Positions 1 through 7,957 of a DNA stretch of 22,557 nucleotides are shown here, piece by piece (position 1 is the first letter of the stretch; each line of letters begins with the position of its first letter). A program made the position numbers and the translations under genes. This stretch comes from Asaia bogorensis (lineage in GTDB: Bacteria; Pseudomonadota; Alphaproteobacteria; Acetobacterales; Acetobacteraceae), in NCBI GenBank assembly GCA_945873675.1, contig CAMCEP010000012.1, forward strand, positions 1 to 22,557. The letters run 5' to 3'. Under the pieces are notes generated by a model. That model saw only the letters and a list, made by a program, of their open reading frames with translations. It was not told where the DNA came from and did not search any database.

Positions 1-230
1 TGGCGGCAATACGCCTTGCCAATACTACCGCAGTGCCAGAACGGCCTGTGTATGTCCCGCCCATCCCACGAGAGGGCATCGGTTCCGGCATTGCCGCCAT
101 TCAAGGGCAGGAAGCCCTGGAGACGACCTTTGTAGACGTCATGATCGCAAAACGCGCTTATGAAGCCAATGCCAAAGCGTTTCGTTTCATCTCAGCGACC
201 GAGGATTGGCCCTTCAGCCGAGGTTTCTGA
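1..230 (+). CDS. C-terminal fragment, flagellar rod/hook C-terminal-like protein
   Basis: The frame is open from the left edge and stops with TGA at 228-230, so the start lies outside the window or at a weak internal GTG (33) that has no Shine-Dalgarno sequence. About 75 residues are visible. The tail contains VDVMIAKRAYEANAKAF, which resembles the closing helix of flagellar rod and hook proteins (FlgB/FlgC/FlgG type, with the usual RAYEAN core). This suggests an axial flagellar component or a relative. The resemblance rests on one short motif and no other flagellar gene is in the window. The gene is convergent with prmA, and the two stop codons abut with no spacer. Confidence 0.45.
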   Translation, partial: AAIRLANTTAVPERPVYVPPIPREGIGSGIAAIQGQEALETTFVDVMIAKRAYEANAKAFRFISATEDWPFSRGF

Positions 231-1151
231 TCAGCGCTTTCGAAGCACTAAAGTAGTCCAAGGCCCAACATCGATCTTACGTTCAAGCACCAGGCCCTGA
301 CGGCGATGCGCCGCCAGCACCATGCGCGCCTGCGTGCCGAGAAGCCCGGCCAAAATGGCCGTTCCCTGCGGTGCAAGATGCGCCGCCAATTCTCGCGCCA
401 TGGCGCAAAGTGGGCGCGCCAGGATATTGGCGAAAATCAGATCATACCGCTTGCCCTGCAAGCGCCGATCACGCCAGCCATCCGCCAATAAGGCGCGCAT
501 CTGGGCAGATAAGCCATTCAGCCGAGCATTCTCGGCACAAATACGCACTGACCAGGGTTCGATATCGGTCGCCGTCACAGGCACATACAACAACTTGGCC
601 GCCGCCATGGCCAGAATGCCTGAACCACTGCCCAGATCCATGATGCGCCGAGGACAGCGATGCGCGATCCCTTCGAACGCCATCAGGCAGCCTTGCGTCG
701 AAGCATGCTCGCCCGACCCGAAAGCCAAGCCCGCATCAAGCTTCAACACCAGCCGATCGAAACTGGGCCGATCCGCGACATGCGTCGGGCGGATCAAAAA
801 CCGCCGGCCGATGCGCTGTTCGGGAAAAGCCTGCACGGTGCGCGCAAGCCAGCCATCCGCTTCCACCGGCGCGATCTGCAATTCGGGCTGGGCAATGCCA
901 GCCACCAGCGCCGCCAAGGCCAAGGCGCTTTCCAAAACATCCTGCCCCGCACCTGCTTCGCGCACGCCCTCCACGCGCCAGGTATCGCTGGGTTCATCGC
1001 GGAAATAGGCGACAGTGCCGCAGACTTGTTGCAAGGCAGCTTCGAAGAAGGGCAGCGCTTCCTCACTCAACCCATCAATGCTGAGCGCTTCAAGCGGTTC
1101 AGCGCGGCGGCGGGAAAGCGCGCCTGCGCTATCAGGGCCTGCAGGACGCAT
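231..1151 (-). CDS. prmA: Ribosomal protein L11 methyltransferase PrmA
   Basis: This is an S-adenosylmethionine-dependent cytoplasmic methyltransferase of 306 residues, close to the usual PrmA length. The family methylates ribosomal protein L11. A divergent N-terminal half (about 1-130) is followed by the class I Rossmann domain. The PrmA signature GSGEHAST is at 145-152 (usually GTGxHxTT), the SAM-binding loop DLGSGSGIL at 172-180, and the catalytic-region motif ANIL at 241-244. The start ATG shares one base with the TGA of the upstream helicase gene, so the two are probably translationally coupled. The gene is last in a pentapeptide-helicase-prmA run. The Ser in place of Thr in the signature is a mild variation. 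Confidence 0.9.
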   Translation of the reverse strand: MRPAGPDSAGALSRRRAEPLEALSIDGLSEEALPFFEAALQQVCGTVAYFRDEPSDTWRVEGVREAGAGQDVLESALALAALVAGIAQPELQIAPVEADGWLARTVQAFPEQRIGRRFLIRPTHVADRPSFDRLVLKLDAGLAFGSGEHASTQGCLMAFEGIAHRCPRRIMDLGSGSGILAMAAAKLLYVPVTATDIEPWSVRICAENARLNGLSAQMRALLADGWRDRRLQGKRYDLIFANILARPLCAMARELAAHLAPQGTAILAGLLGTQARMVLAAHRRQGLVLERKIDVGPWTTLVLRKR

Positions 1152-3340
1152 CAGGCTTTCTCCACAAAACGATCAATCAGGCGCTTCTCGCCGGCCTTCT
1201 CAAAACGGATATCAAGCCGATCATCATCCACGCCCGTCACCTCGCCATAGCCGAATTTCTGGTGAAACACGCGATCACCCGGCGCATACCGCGCGGAACT
1301 CGTCGGGCGTTCCTTCACTTCCCAGGCGGCTGCTTCAATCACGCGCGGGCGCTGGCCATACAAGCCGCCCGAGGCCGGGAAAACACTGGCACTTCGCATC
1401 TCCCGCGCGGCATTGCCTTCCAGCTTGATCTCGGATGCCGGCAATTCATCAAGGAAGCGCGATGGGATGGAAGCCTGCCAATTGCCGTAAATGCGCCGAT
1501 TGGCGGCATGGCTGATGACCGCAAAGCGCCGCGCCCGCGTGATGCCCACATAAGCCAGGCGCCGTTCTTCTTCCAGCGCCTTTTCGCCACCTTCTTCAAG
1601 GCTGCGCTGCGATGGAAAGACGCCTTCTTCCCAGCCGGGCAAAAACACACGATCAAATTCCAAGCCCTTCGCGCCATGCAAAGTCATGATGGAAACGCGC
1701 TGGCCTTCCGCCGCTTCGTCATTTTCCATCACCAATGAGACATGTTCCAGAAACCCGGCGAGCGTCTCGTAATCCGCCATGGCGCGCAGCAATTCCTTGA
1801 GGTTATCAAGCCGCCCCGGCGCTTCCGGGCTGCGATCCTGCTTCCACATATCAGTATAGCCGCTTTCTTCCAGAAGCGTTGCCGCCATCACCACATGGCC
1901 TTCATTGGGCAGCATGGCGCGCCAGCGGGCGAAAGCTTCCAGCAATTCACCCAAGGCAGCACGCGCCTTGGCCTGCTTGATCACGCCCTTTTCCAAGGCA
2001 AGACCAGCGGCAATCGCAAGCGGCACGGCTTCTGAGCGCACCAGCGCATGCATCTCGCGCATCGCGGTATCGCCAAGCCCGCGCTTTGGCAGGTTCACAA
2101 TCCGCTCAAAAGCCAGATCATCTGCGGGCTGCGCCACCACGCGGAAATAGGCCATGGCATCGCGGATTTCCTGGCGTTCATAAAACCGCGCACCGCCCAC
2201 CACGCGATAGGGTAGGCCAAGCGTGATCAGGCGTTCTTCAAAAGCGCGCGTCTGAAAACCGGCGCGGATCAGAATGGCAATCTCGCCCAATGATTCACCG
2301 GAACGCCGCGCCGCTTCAATGCGGTCCCCCACCATGCGCGCTTCTTCTTCGCTGTCCCAGACAGAGACAACGCGAACCTTCTCCCCATCCGCATCACTGC
2401 GCCCGGCGCGGAGCGTCTTGCCAAGCCGGCCTGTGTTATGCGCAATCAGCCCTGATGCGGCGGCGAGGATGGGCTTGGTTGAGCGATAATTCGATTCCAA
2501 CCGCACCACCTGGGCGCCGGGGAAATCCTTTTCGAACCGGAGGATGTTTTCAATCTCCGCCCCGCGCCAGGAATAGATGGATTGGTCATCATCACCCACA
2601 CAGCAGATATTGCGATGCGCCTGCGCGAGCAGTCGCAGCCAGTAATACTGCACCAGATTGGTGTCCTGATATTCATCCACCAGAATATAGCGAAAGCGCC
2701 GCTGATAATCGGCCAGCACTTCCGGGTGCCCGCGCAAAATCGTCACCACATGCAGCAGCAAATCACCGAAATCGGCGGCATTCAGCGCCTTGAGCCGCGC
2801 CTGATATGCCTCATAAATGCTGCGCGCACGGCCTGCGGCGTAATCCGTATCCTCAGCGGGGGTGACGGCATCCGGCGTCAGGCCGCGATCCTTCCAGCGT
2901 TGAATGATCGCCATCAGGCCAGGGGCGGGCCAGCGCTTCAGGTCAATATGTTCCGCTTCCATTACCTGTTTTAGCAGGCGCAACTGATCATCCGTATCCA
3001 GGATGGTGAAGTTGGAATTCAGCCCCACAAGTTCCGCATGGCGGCGGAGCATGCGTGCAGTAAGCGCATGGAAAGTGCCAAGCCATAGCCCTTCCACCGT
3101 CTCGCCCATCATCGCACCAACACGTTCGCGCATTTCCCGCGCGGCCTTATTGGTGAAGGTCACCGCCAGCACCTGGGATGGAAAGGCTTTGCGGCTGCGC
3201 AGCAGGTGCGCAAACCGCGTGGTCAGCACGCGCGTCTTGCCGGTGCCAGCGCCTGCCAGCACCAAAAGCGGCCCATCAAGCGCTTCCACCGCCGCGCGCT
3301 GTTCGGCATTGAGCCGTGCAAGATATTCCGAATCACTCAT
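1151..3340 (-). CDS. uvrD: UvrD/PcrA-type superfamily 1 DNA helicase
   Basis: An ATP-dependent 3'-5' DNA helicase of nucleotide-excision and mismatch repair, 729 residues, the usual UvrD/PcrA length. Motifs in order: Q-motif LNAEQRAAV near residue 12, Walker A GAGTGKT, motif Ia TFTNKAAREM, Walker B VDEYQDTN, motif III GDDDQSIYSWRGA, motif IV LESNYRST, motif V TLHGAKGLEF, and motif VI EERRLAYVGITRA. The C-terminal end carries the Tudor-like tail of the PcrA/UvrD group (GDRVFHQKFGYGEV). An in-frame ATG ten codons upstream exists. I chose 3340 because it overlaps the TGA of the pentapeptide gene as ATGA and starts just ahead of the Q-motif. It is followed directly by prmA. Confidence 0.95.
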   Translation of the reverse strand: MSDSEYLARLNAEQRAAVEALDGPLLVLAGAGTGKTRVLTTRFAHLLRSRKAFPSQVLAVTFTNKAAREMRERVGAMMGETVEGLWLGTFHALTARMLRRHAELVGLNSNFTILDTDDQLRLLKQVMEAEHIDLKRWPAPGLMAIIQRWKDRGLTPDAVTPAEDTDYAAGRARSIYEAYQARLKALNAADFGDLLLHVVTILRGHPEVLADYQRRFRYILVDEYQDTNLVQYYWLRLLAQAHRNICCVGDDDQSIYSWRGAEIENILRFEKDFPGAQVVRLESNYRSTKPILAAASGLIAHNTGRLGKTLRAGRSDADGEKVRVVSVWDSEEEARMVGDRIEAARRSGESLGEIAILIRAGFQTRAFEERLITLGLPYRVVGGARFYERQEIRDAMAYFRVVAQPADDLAFERIVNLPKRGLGDTAMREMHALVRSEAVPLAIAAGLALEKGVIKQAKARAALGELLEAFARWRAMLPNEGHVVMAATLLEESGYTDMWKQDRSPEAPGRLDNLKELLRAMADYETLAGFLEHVSLVMENDEAAEGQRVSIMTLHGAKGLEFDRVFLPGWEEGVFPSQRSLEEGGEKALEEERRLAYVGITRARRFAVISHAANRRIYGNWQASIPSRFLDELPASEIKLEGNAAREMRSASVFPASGGLYGQRPRVIEAAAWEVKERPTSSARYAPGDRVFHQKFGYGEVTGVDDDRLDIRFEKAGEKRLIDRFVEKA

Positions 3341-3834
3341 TGGCAGGCGCCCACGGAAGTGGCAGCGCAAATCCTCTGGCCATCCAGCCAGCGCGCGCCG
3401 CCCAATTGCGCGCCGGAAAGATTGGCGCCAGCGAGTTCTGCCCCAGTCAGATCGGCGCCGCGTAAATCCGCGCGAAACAGCGTTGCGCGGCGCAAATCCG
3501 CACCCTTCAACAGGGCACCCGCCAGCACAGCGCGGGTAAAATCGGCGTTGCGCAAAATAGCGCCGGTCAGATCGGCATTGGAAAGATCCGCGAAACCAAA
3601 CCGCGTATCGGAAGCTTCAACACCATTCAGCTTGGCCCCCACAAGCTTCGCCTGCGCGAAGGACGTATCGCGCAGCTTCGCCCCGGTCAGATCCCGACCC
3701 GAAAGATCAACGCCGTCCAGCAGGCAGCGCCGCCATTCCACGCCAGGCGCGGGGGAATCAGCGCAAGCGCCGAGGGCAGGGCCAGCCAGGAGCAGCGCAC
3801 CAAGCAGGAGGGGAATCTGAAGGAAATTGGTCAC
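3337..3834 (-). CDS. Exported pentapeptide-repeat protein
   Basis: A protein of about 165 residues with a Sec-type signal (FLQIPLLLGALLLAGPALG, then ACADS; the Cys after LGA could be a lipobox). Tandem A(D/N)LxG-type pentapeptides follow, for example LSNADLTGAILRNADF and LRGADLTGAELAGANLSGAQL, which should fold as a right-handed quadrilateral beta-helix. A short Cys-containing tail ends in SVGACQ. The family has no single function; export points to an envelope role. The chosen GTG start sits immediately before the hydrophobic segment. An ATG at 3909 would add 25 residues that do not look signal-like, and neither start has a clear Shine-Dalgarno sequence. The gene overlaps the uvrD start by four bases. 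Confidence 0.7.
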   Translation of the reverse strand: MTNFLQIPLLLGALLLAGPALGACADSPAPGVEWRRCLLDGVDLSGRDLTGAKLRDTSFAQAKLVGAKLNGVEASDTRFGFADLSNADLTGAILRNADFTRAVLAGALLKGADLRRATLFRADLRGADLTGAELAGANLSGAQLGGARWLDGQRICAATSVGACQ

Positions 3835-3936
3835 ACGCAGGATATAGAGGCTTCCCCCCGCCGGTCCAACCGCGCCCGGCTTGCATCGCGGCCCCGAAGC
3901 GGCAAGCATGACGGGGAAAGTTTTTGGGAGACTAGG

Positions 3937-4542
3937 ATGCGCCGCAACATTTTCGCCCTGAGCCTGATGGCCCTGCTGCCTTTGCCCGCGGCCGCGCATC
4001 ACCCGATGGACGGCGCCATGCCGGAAACACTCTGGCAGGGCTTTGCTTCCGGCATCGGCCATCCAGTGATTGGGCTCGATCATCTGGCCTTTCTGCTGGC
4101 CGCCGGCGTGCTGGCGGCGGCCTTGCCGCGCGGTGATGCTTTCCGGGCGATGGCGGGCTTCCTGGCGGCCGGCATGGTGGGCCTCACGCTGCATATGGCC
4201 GGCATTGGCCTTGGCATGACCGAGGCTTTGGTCGCGACATCAGTACTGTTGACGGGGCTGGCCCTATTGGTCGCGAAGCGCGTTTCCGCCCCGGCGCTGC
4301 TGGCTGGTTTTGCCCTGGCCGGGCTGTTCCATGGCCATGCCTTTGCCGAGGCCGTGATCGGTGCCGAGGCAACGCCGATCATCGCCTATCTGGCCGGGCT
4401 TGCTGTGATCCAGGGCGCGCTGATGCTGGGTGCCATGACGCTGGCGCGGCAATCCGCACGCGCGCGCTGGCTGCGCCCCGCGATGGGTGCAGCAGCGAGT
4501 TTTGCGGGGCTTGGGTTCTTGGTGGTGGCGTTGGTGGGTTAG
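3937..4542 (+). CDS. hupE: HupE/UreJ family nickel/cobalt permease
   Basis: An inner-membrane protein of 201 residues, typical of HupE/UreJ, which take up nickel or cobalt. It starts with a signal-like segment (MRRNIFALSLMALLPLPAAA). A mature N-terminus beginning HHPMDG follows, then the family signature HPVIGLDHLAFLLAAG near residue 42, and about six hydrophobic helices with a second His-containing segment (GLFHGHAFAEA). GGGAG stands seven bases before the ATG. No hydrogenase or urease gene is nearby, so the metal and the client enzyme cannot be told from context. It is divergent from the pentapeptide gene, with about 100 bases between the starts. No cobalamin-riboswitch-like leader was recognised. 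Confidence 0.85.
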   Translation: MRRNIFALSLMALLPLPAAAHHPMDGAMPETLWQGFASGIGHPVIGLDHLAFLLAAGVLAAALPRGDAFRAMAGFLAAGMVGLTLHMAGIGLGMTEALVATSVLLTGLALLVAKRVSAPALLAGFALAGLFHGHAFAEAVIGAEATPIIAYLAGLAVIQGALMLGAMTLARQSARARWLRPAMGAAASFAGLGFLVVALVG

Positions 4543-4547
4543 TTCAC

Positions 4548-4631
4548 GTCCGGTTCACACTCGTTCACCGGACACGCACTAAATCTTTGTTTGGTGCGCA
4601 TTTTCTGAGTCGCCAAGTGAGTCCACTTGGC
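4548..4631. terminator. Two hairpins between convergent hupE and PhyH genes
   Basis: Two inverted repeats fill the 100-base gap. The first pairs GTCCGGT (4548-4554) with ACCGGAC (4567-4573) across 12 bases. The second pairs GCCAAGTG (4612-4619) with CACTTGGC (4624-4631) across a 4-base loop. Neither is followed by a clear T run on either strand, so a bidirectional terminator role is inferred from position between two converging genes. The first lies within three GTTCAC copies spaced 10-11 bases apart. Confidence 0.4.
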
Positions 4632-4642
4632 TTGAAAATGCC

Positions 4643-5455
4643 CTAAGCAGCCCGCCAAACCACCGGAAACACCTCACTATCCATCGCGGCACCATGTGCC
4701 GGCGCATTCGCCGGCGCGGGTGGGCTTTCAATCCCCTTACGGCGCGTGAATACCGCATCATCGCCCGTCCAACGCGCTGAAACCGCGCGGCGCCGCAGCT
4801 TGCCGCTGCGATTACCCGGCGCGCCATGCAGTGTCAGCCCATGGAAGGCCACGCAATCGCCCGGCTGCAAATCCCAGCCCAGCAGCGTGTAATCACCCCG
4901 ATTACCCTCAACATCCGGCACCGGCAGAAAGCGCGGATCATCTGAAGGATGGTCGGCGCTATCAGCAAAGCGCTTCGGCTTGAACCATTCGCCGCGCCGA
5001 TGCGACCCGGCCACATATTCAACGCCATTCTCCCGCGCCACAGTATCAAGCGGGATCCAAAGGGAACAAACCTGCCAGCCCTCAACCGTCCAATAGGGCT
5101 GGTCATTATGCCAGGGCGTCGGTTCTTCCGTGCCTGGTTCCTTCACCAGCACATGTTCATGAAACAGATTGACCTTGCCGCTTTGCATCAAGGCGCCGGC
5201 AATGGCGGCGGCGGGAGAATGGCGCAAAAACGCCTCATATTCCGCAATGCGCTGCCAGGAACAGTAATCGCCGAAGAACATGCCGGGCTTGCCTTCCGGC
5301 GTATAGCGTTTGCCGAAGGGGCCGGGTTCGCGCAGGTTGCGTTCCACCCCACCAGCGAGCAGCTCAATCCAATGCGGCGCGAAGGCGCCACGGATCACCA
5401 CCGCGCCATCTCGGTCATAATCGGCGATGGTCTGGGGATCGAGGATTTGGGACAT
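4643..5455 (-). CDS. Phytanoyl-CoA dioxygenase (PhyH) family protein
   Basis: A predicted Fe(II)/2-oxoglutarate-dependent dioxygenase of 270 residues. The iron-binding His-x-Asp is in PWHNDQPYW (H116, D118). The distal His is in TLHGAPGN (probably H210). An Arg in RRRAVSARW (about 221-229) is placed to bind 2-oxoglutarate. The family hydroxylates many small molecules and the substrate cannot be read from sequence. The start at 5455 has AGGAGA eight bases upstream, and the longer open frame adds 42 basic, non-conserved residues, so it was rejected. It lies 28 bases after the phosphatase gene on the same strand and may be the last gene of the psd-pssA operon. Confidence 0.85.
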   Translation of the reverse strand: MSQILDPQTIADYDRDGAVVIRGAFAPHWIELLAGGVERNLREPGPFGKRYTPEGKPGMFFGDYCSWQRIAEYEAFLRHSPAAAIAGALMQSGKVNLFHEHVLVKEPGTEEPTPWHNDQPYWTVEGWQVCSLWIPLDTVARENGVEYVAGSHRRGEWFKPKRFADSADHPSDDPRFLPVPDVEGNRGDYTLLGWDLQPGDCVAFHGLTLHGAPGNRSGKLRRRAVSARWTGDDAVFTRRKGIESPPAPANAPAHGAAMDSEVFPVVWRAA

Positions 5456-5483
5456 CGCGTTTCTCCTGCGCTTTGCAACGATG

Positions 5484-5909
5484 TTAGGGGGCGGAAGCGT
5501 CGCGCGCAAAGCGGCGGACAAATTCTTCCTGCCCCGGCGTTTCAATCGCCTCTGGGTTATAGGCAGCGCGCAGCCAGGCAACCGGGTCGCCTTCTACCGC
5601 GCCGGCCAGGATGGCAAGGCAGGCCATGGCCGTGCCGGTGCGCCCAAGCCCAGCCTTGCAGCCGATGTGATAGGCGCCATCAGGCGCGGTTTGCATCGCT
5701 GCCAGCATTTGCTGCAACACAGCCCTCAAACCTGCTTCATCGGGCAGGCCGAAATCCGGCACATCAAGCTGCCATTCGGCTTCGGTCAAACGCGCCGCGC
5801 GCGCTTCCAGGCAAAGCCCGCGCGCGCCTTCCGGCATGGCATCAAATGGCCCGCCCGAGATGCTGATGCGCTGCCCCCCCAGGGGCAATTCAAGGCGCCC
5901 GCGCAGCAT
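5484..5909 (-). CDS. Small protein-tyrosine/dual-specificity phosphatase-like protein
   Basis: A cytoplasmic protein of 141 residues with a Cys-phosphatase P-loop: HIGCKAGLGRTGTAMAC at 81-97, giving the CX5R core with C84 and R90. A possible general-acid Asp lies in DVPDFGLPDE (49-58). The usual HC pair is replaced by HIGC, so the His is three residues before the Cys instead of next to it. The start shares one base with the pssA stop. Position among phospholipid genes raises the possibility that it acts on a phospholipid such as phosphatidylglycerophosphate, as PTPMT1/PgpP-type relatives do, but a protein phosphatase is equally possible from sequence. Confidence 0.75.
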   Translation of the reverse strand: MLRGRLELPLGGQRISISGGPFDAMPEGARGLCLEARAARLTEAEWQLDVPDFGLPDEAGLRAVLQQMLAAMQTAPDGAYHIGCKAGLGRTGTAMACLAILAGAVEGDPVAWLRAAYNPEAIETPGQEEFVRRFARDASAP

Positions 5910-6802
5910 CAGGGCAGGGCATTGCCTGTGCCATTATCGGCAACCAGCACCGGTTCCAGCAGGCTTTCGGCCTCCTGCTTCAACCGCAAATAGGACCGCA
6001 CCGAAAAAGGCAACATGCCAAGATAGATCATGCCTGCCATGGCGAGCGCCGCCCAGGGCTCGGCGAACAATAGCGCCATGTAAAGCCCAACGCCCAGCAG
6101 CAGCGGCAGCACGGCGGCGCGCGGTACCTTGAAATTCTTGAAGGACCAGGTTGGCAATGTGCTCACCATCAGCCCGCCCACCAGGATAAGCACGCCTGCC
6201 ACCAGCAAGGGGTTGCGCATGATGCTTGCCAGCATCGGCATGTCGATTTGCGCGAAGAACAGCCCCGCAAAAAGCGGAAACAGCGCACAGCCCGCCCCCG
6301 CCGGCGCCGGTACGCCGGTGAAGAAATTATAGGTATAGGCAGGCTTTGGTGCCGGCCCCACATCCAGCGCCGCATTAAAGCGCGCAAGCCTAAGCGCGGA
6401 ACATACCGCGAAAAGCAAGGCCGGCGCGAAGGCAATCGCGCGATAATCCTGCAATGCCCAAAGATAAAGCACGAGCGCCGGCGCCACCCCGAAGGACAGG
6501 AAATCCGCGAGGCTATCGAATTCCGCCCCGAAACGGGAAGTCGCCTTCAGCAAGCGCGCAAGCCGCCCATCCAGCCCATCAATCACGCCTGCCACCACAA
6601 TCAGCACCGCCGCTTCGGCAAAGCGCGCTTCAAAGGCGGCGCGAATGGCCACAAGCCCGCAGCATAGCCCCAGCATGGTCATGATATTCGGGATCAGGCG
6701 ATTGAAGGATTGCCCTTCAAAACGCGGGCGCGTGCGCGGGCGAAAGCGCCGCCTGAGGCGCCGCATGCGCCCAGGCTGGCCCATATCCTTTGGCGTATTC
6801 AT
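5909..6802 (-). CDS. pssA: CDP-diacylglycerol-serine O-phosphatidyltransferase
   Basis: Joins CDP-diacylglycerol and L-serine to make phosphatidylserine in the inner membrane. The protein has 297 residues, with a very basic N-terminus (1-30) and about seven to eight hydrophobic segments. The CDP-alcohol phosphotransferase signature is complete: D78-G79-x2-A82-R83-x8-G92-x3-D96-x3-D100. Its start overlaps the psd stop as ATGA, so psd and pssA are coupled, and its product is the substrate of Psd. The signature and the psd neighbour separate it from phosphatidylglycerophosphate synthase. Confidence 0.93.
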   Translation of the reverse strand: MNTPKDMGQPGRMRRLRRRFRPRTRPRFEGQSFNRLIPNIMTMLGLCCGLVAIRAAFEARFAEAAVLIVVAGVIDGLDGRLARLLKATSRFGAEFDSLADFLSFGVAPALVLYLWALQDYRAIAFAPALLFAVCSALRLARFNAALDVGPAPKPAYTYNFFTGVPAPAGAGCALFPLFAGLFFAQIDMPMLASIMRNPLLVAGVLILVGGLMVSTLPTWSFKNFKVPRAAVLPLLLGVGLYMALLFAEPWAALAMAGMIYLGMLPFSVRSYLRLKQEAESLLEPVLVADNGTGNALP

Positions 6803-7476
6803 CGCGCCTGCAACTCCGCCAATACCGTCTCACCACCTATCATGGTCTGGCCAACGGCAACCATGGGCGCAACACCTGGCGGCAGATAGATATCTGTGCG
6901 GCTGCCGAAACGAATAATACCAAATCGATCGCCCGCCTGCACCGCATCCCCCACCTTGGCATCGCACAGAATGCGCCGCGCGATCAGCCCGGCAATCTGC
7001 ACCACCGCAATGTCGCGCCCATCCGGCAGGCGAAGAGCGAGCGCATTGCGTTCATTCTCATCACTCGCCTTGTCTAGATTGGCGCTCAGGAATTTGCCGT
7101 GGTGATAGGCAATGCGCGTCACCGTGCCATCACAGGGCATGCGGTTCACATGCACATCAAGCACGGAGAGAAAAATCGCGATGCGCCAGCGGGTTTCCTC
7201 ACCCATGCCCAATTCCACCGGCGGCTTGACCGGCATGACAGACACCACATGCCCATCCGCTGGCGCCAGCACCAGGCCAGGGCGCGCGGGCGGCACGCGT
7301 TCCGGGTCTCGGAAGAAGTAAAGGCAGAACAGCGTGAATGCCACGCCGAGCCAAAACAGGAAGCTGCCAAGCAGCGCGCCGCCCAGCAGCGCGACCGCCA
7401 CGCCGCCAATCAGGAAGGGTCTCGCCGCCGGATGCGGCCGGGCGAGAACCATGCGAAGACTTTGTCCGAGTGCCAT
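6799..7476 (-). CDS. psd: Phosphatidylserine decarboxylase proenzyme
   Basis: Pyruvoyl-dependent enzyme that decarboxylates phosphatidylserine to phosphatidylethanolamine at the inner membrane. The 225 residues match the short bacterial/archaeal-type Psd. Two hydrophobic segments lie at about 20-55, then APADGHV (71-77), DVHVNRMP (107-114), and the self-cleavage site FGS (190-192), where cleavage between G191 and S192 would turn the Ser into the pyruvoyl group. A G-rich stretch (GGGGGC) precedes the ATG. It is the first gene of the predicted psd-pssA-phosphatase-PhyH operon, and its promoter should lie in the 50-base gap before the divergent gene at 7526. Confidence 0.93.
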   Translation of the reverse strand: MALGQSLRMVLARPHPAARPFLIGGVAVALLGGALLGSFLFWLGVAFTLFCLYFFRDPERVPPARPGLVLAPADGHVVSVMPVKPPVELGMGEETRWRIAIFLSVLDVHVNRMPCDGTVTRIAYHHGKFLSANLDKASDENERNALALRLPDGRDIAVVQIAGLIARRILCDAKVGDAVQAGDRFGIIRFGSRTDIYLPPGVAPMVAVGQTMIGGETVLAELQAR

Positions 7477-7525
7477 GCGCCCCCGCTTACAGTGTTTTTA
7501 CCAAAATTGCACAAGAATGCGTGCC

Positions 7526-7957
7526 ATGGACGTGATCACCCTTGGCCCCCTGGCCATAGACCCCGAAGGCCGCCTGGCGCCAAAGCTGGCAGACCGCCCC
7601 CTGGAATTCACTTTTGACTGGCGTGGCCGGCGCTGCCGGGTCGAACTCAGCAGCGAAGGGTTGGTGGTGGAAACCGATGCCGCACGCATCCCCTCCACCG
7701 CTGAGGGCCGGGATTTGCGCCAGACAAGCTTCGCGACCCTGGCCGCGTTGACCCCGGGCTTGCCGGAAGGTTGGCAAATCGGCCTGACGCCGGATCACCG
7801 GATTCGCTTTGAAGCCGATCTAGCGCTGGTGCCGCCCACCAACTCACCCGAATTGATCGCGGCGCTGGTGCGCTTTGTGCTCGCGCTTGACCCCTACCTG
7901 GACCGGCTGGAGGCTGCCGGCGCCGGTTGGGCGGCGGTGGGCAGCGCAAAGACCTGA
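7526..7957 (+). CDS. Conserved-looking hypothetical protein
   Basis: A protein of about 143 residues that I do not recognise. It is soluble, with no signal or membrane segment, and rich in short beta-type strands followed by a C-terminal helical stretch (SPELIAALVRFVLALDPYLDRLE). Coding is supported by an N-terminus reading sensibly (MDVITLGPLAIDPEGR) and by its use of otherwise empty sequence divergent from psd. Another in-frame ATG at 7517 would add three residues. The open frame continues further upstream into psd, but that part is antisense shadow. The last 64 bases overlap tail-to-tail with the LysM gene. Confidence 0.6.
   Translation: MDVITLGPLAIDPEGRLAPKLADRPLEFTFDWRGRRCRVELSSEGLVVETDAARIPSTAEGRDLRQTSFATLAALTPGLPEGWQIGLTPDHRIRFEADLALVPPTNSPELIAALVRFVLALDPYLDRLEAAGAGWAAVGSAKT

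Noticed and set aside
3835..3936. Cobalamin or nickel riboswitch ahead of hupE
   Set aside because: The gap is only about 100 bases, and no conserved box was recognised.
4949..5866. Plus-strand open frame of 305 codons
   Set aside because: Antisense to the PhyH and phosphatase genes; Ala/Pro/Arg-rich with no domain, typical of shadow frames in GC-rich DNA.
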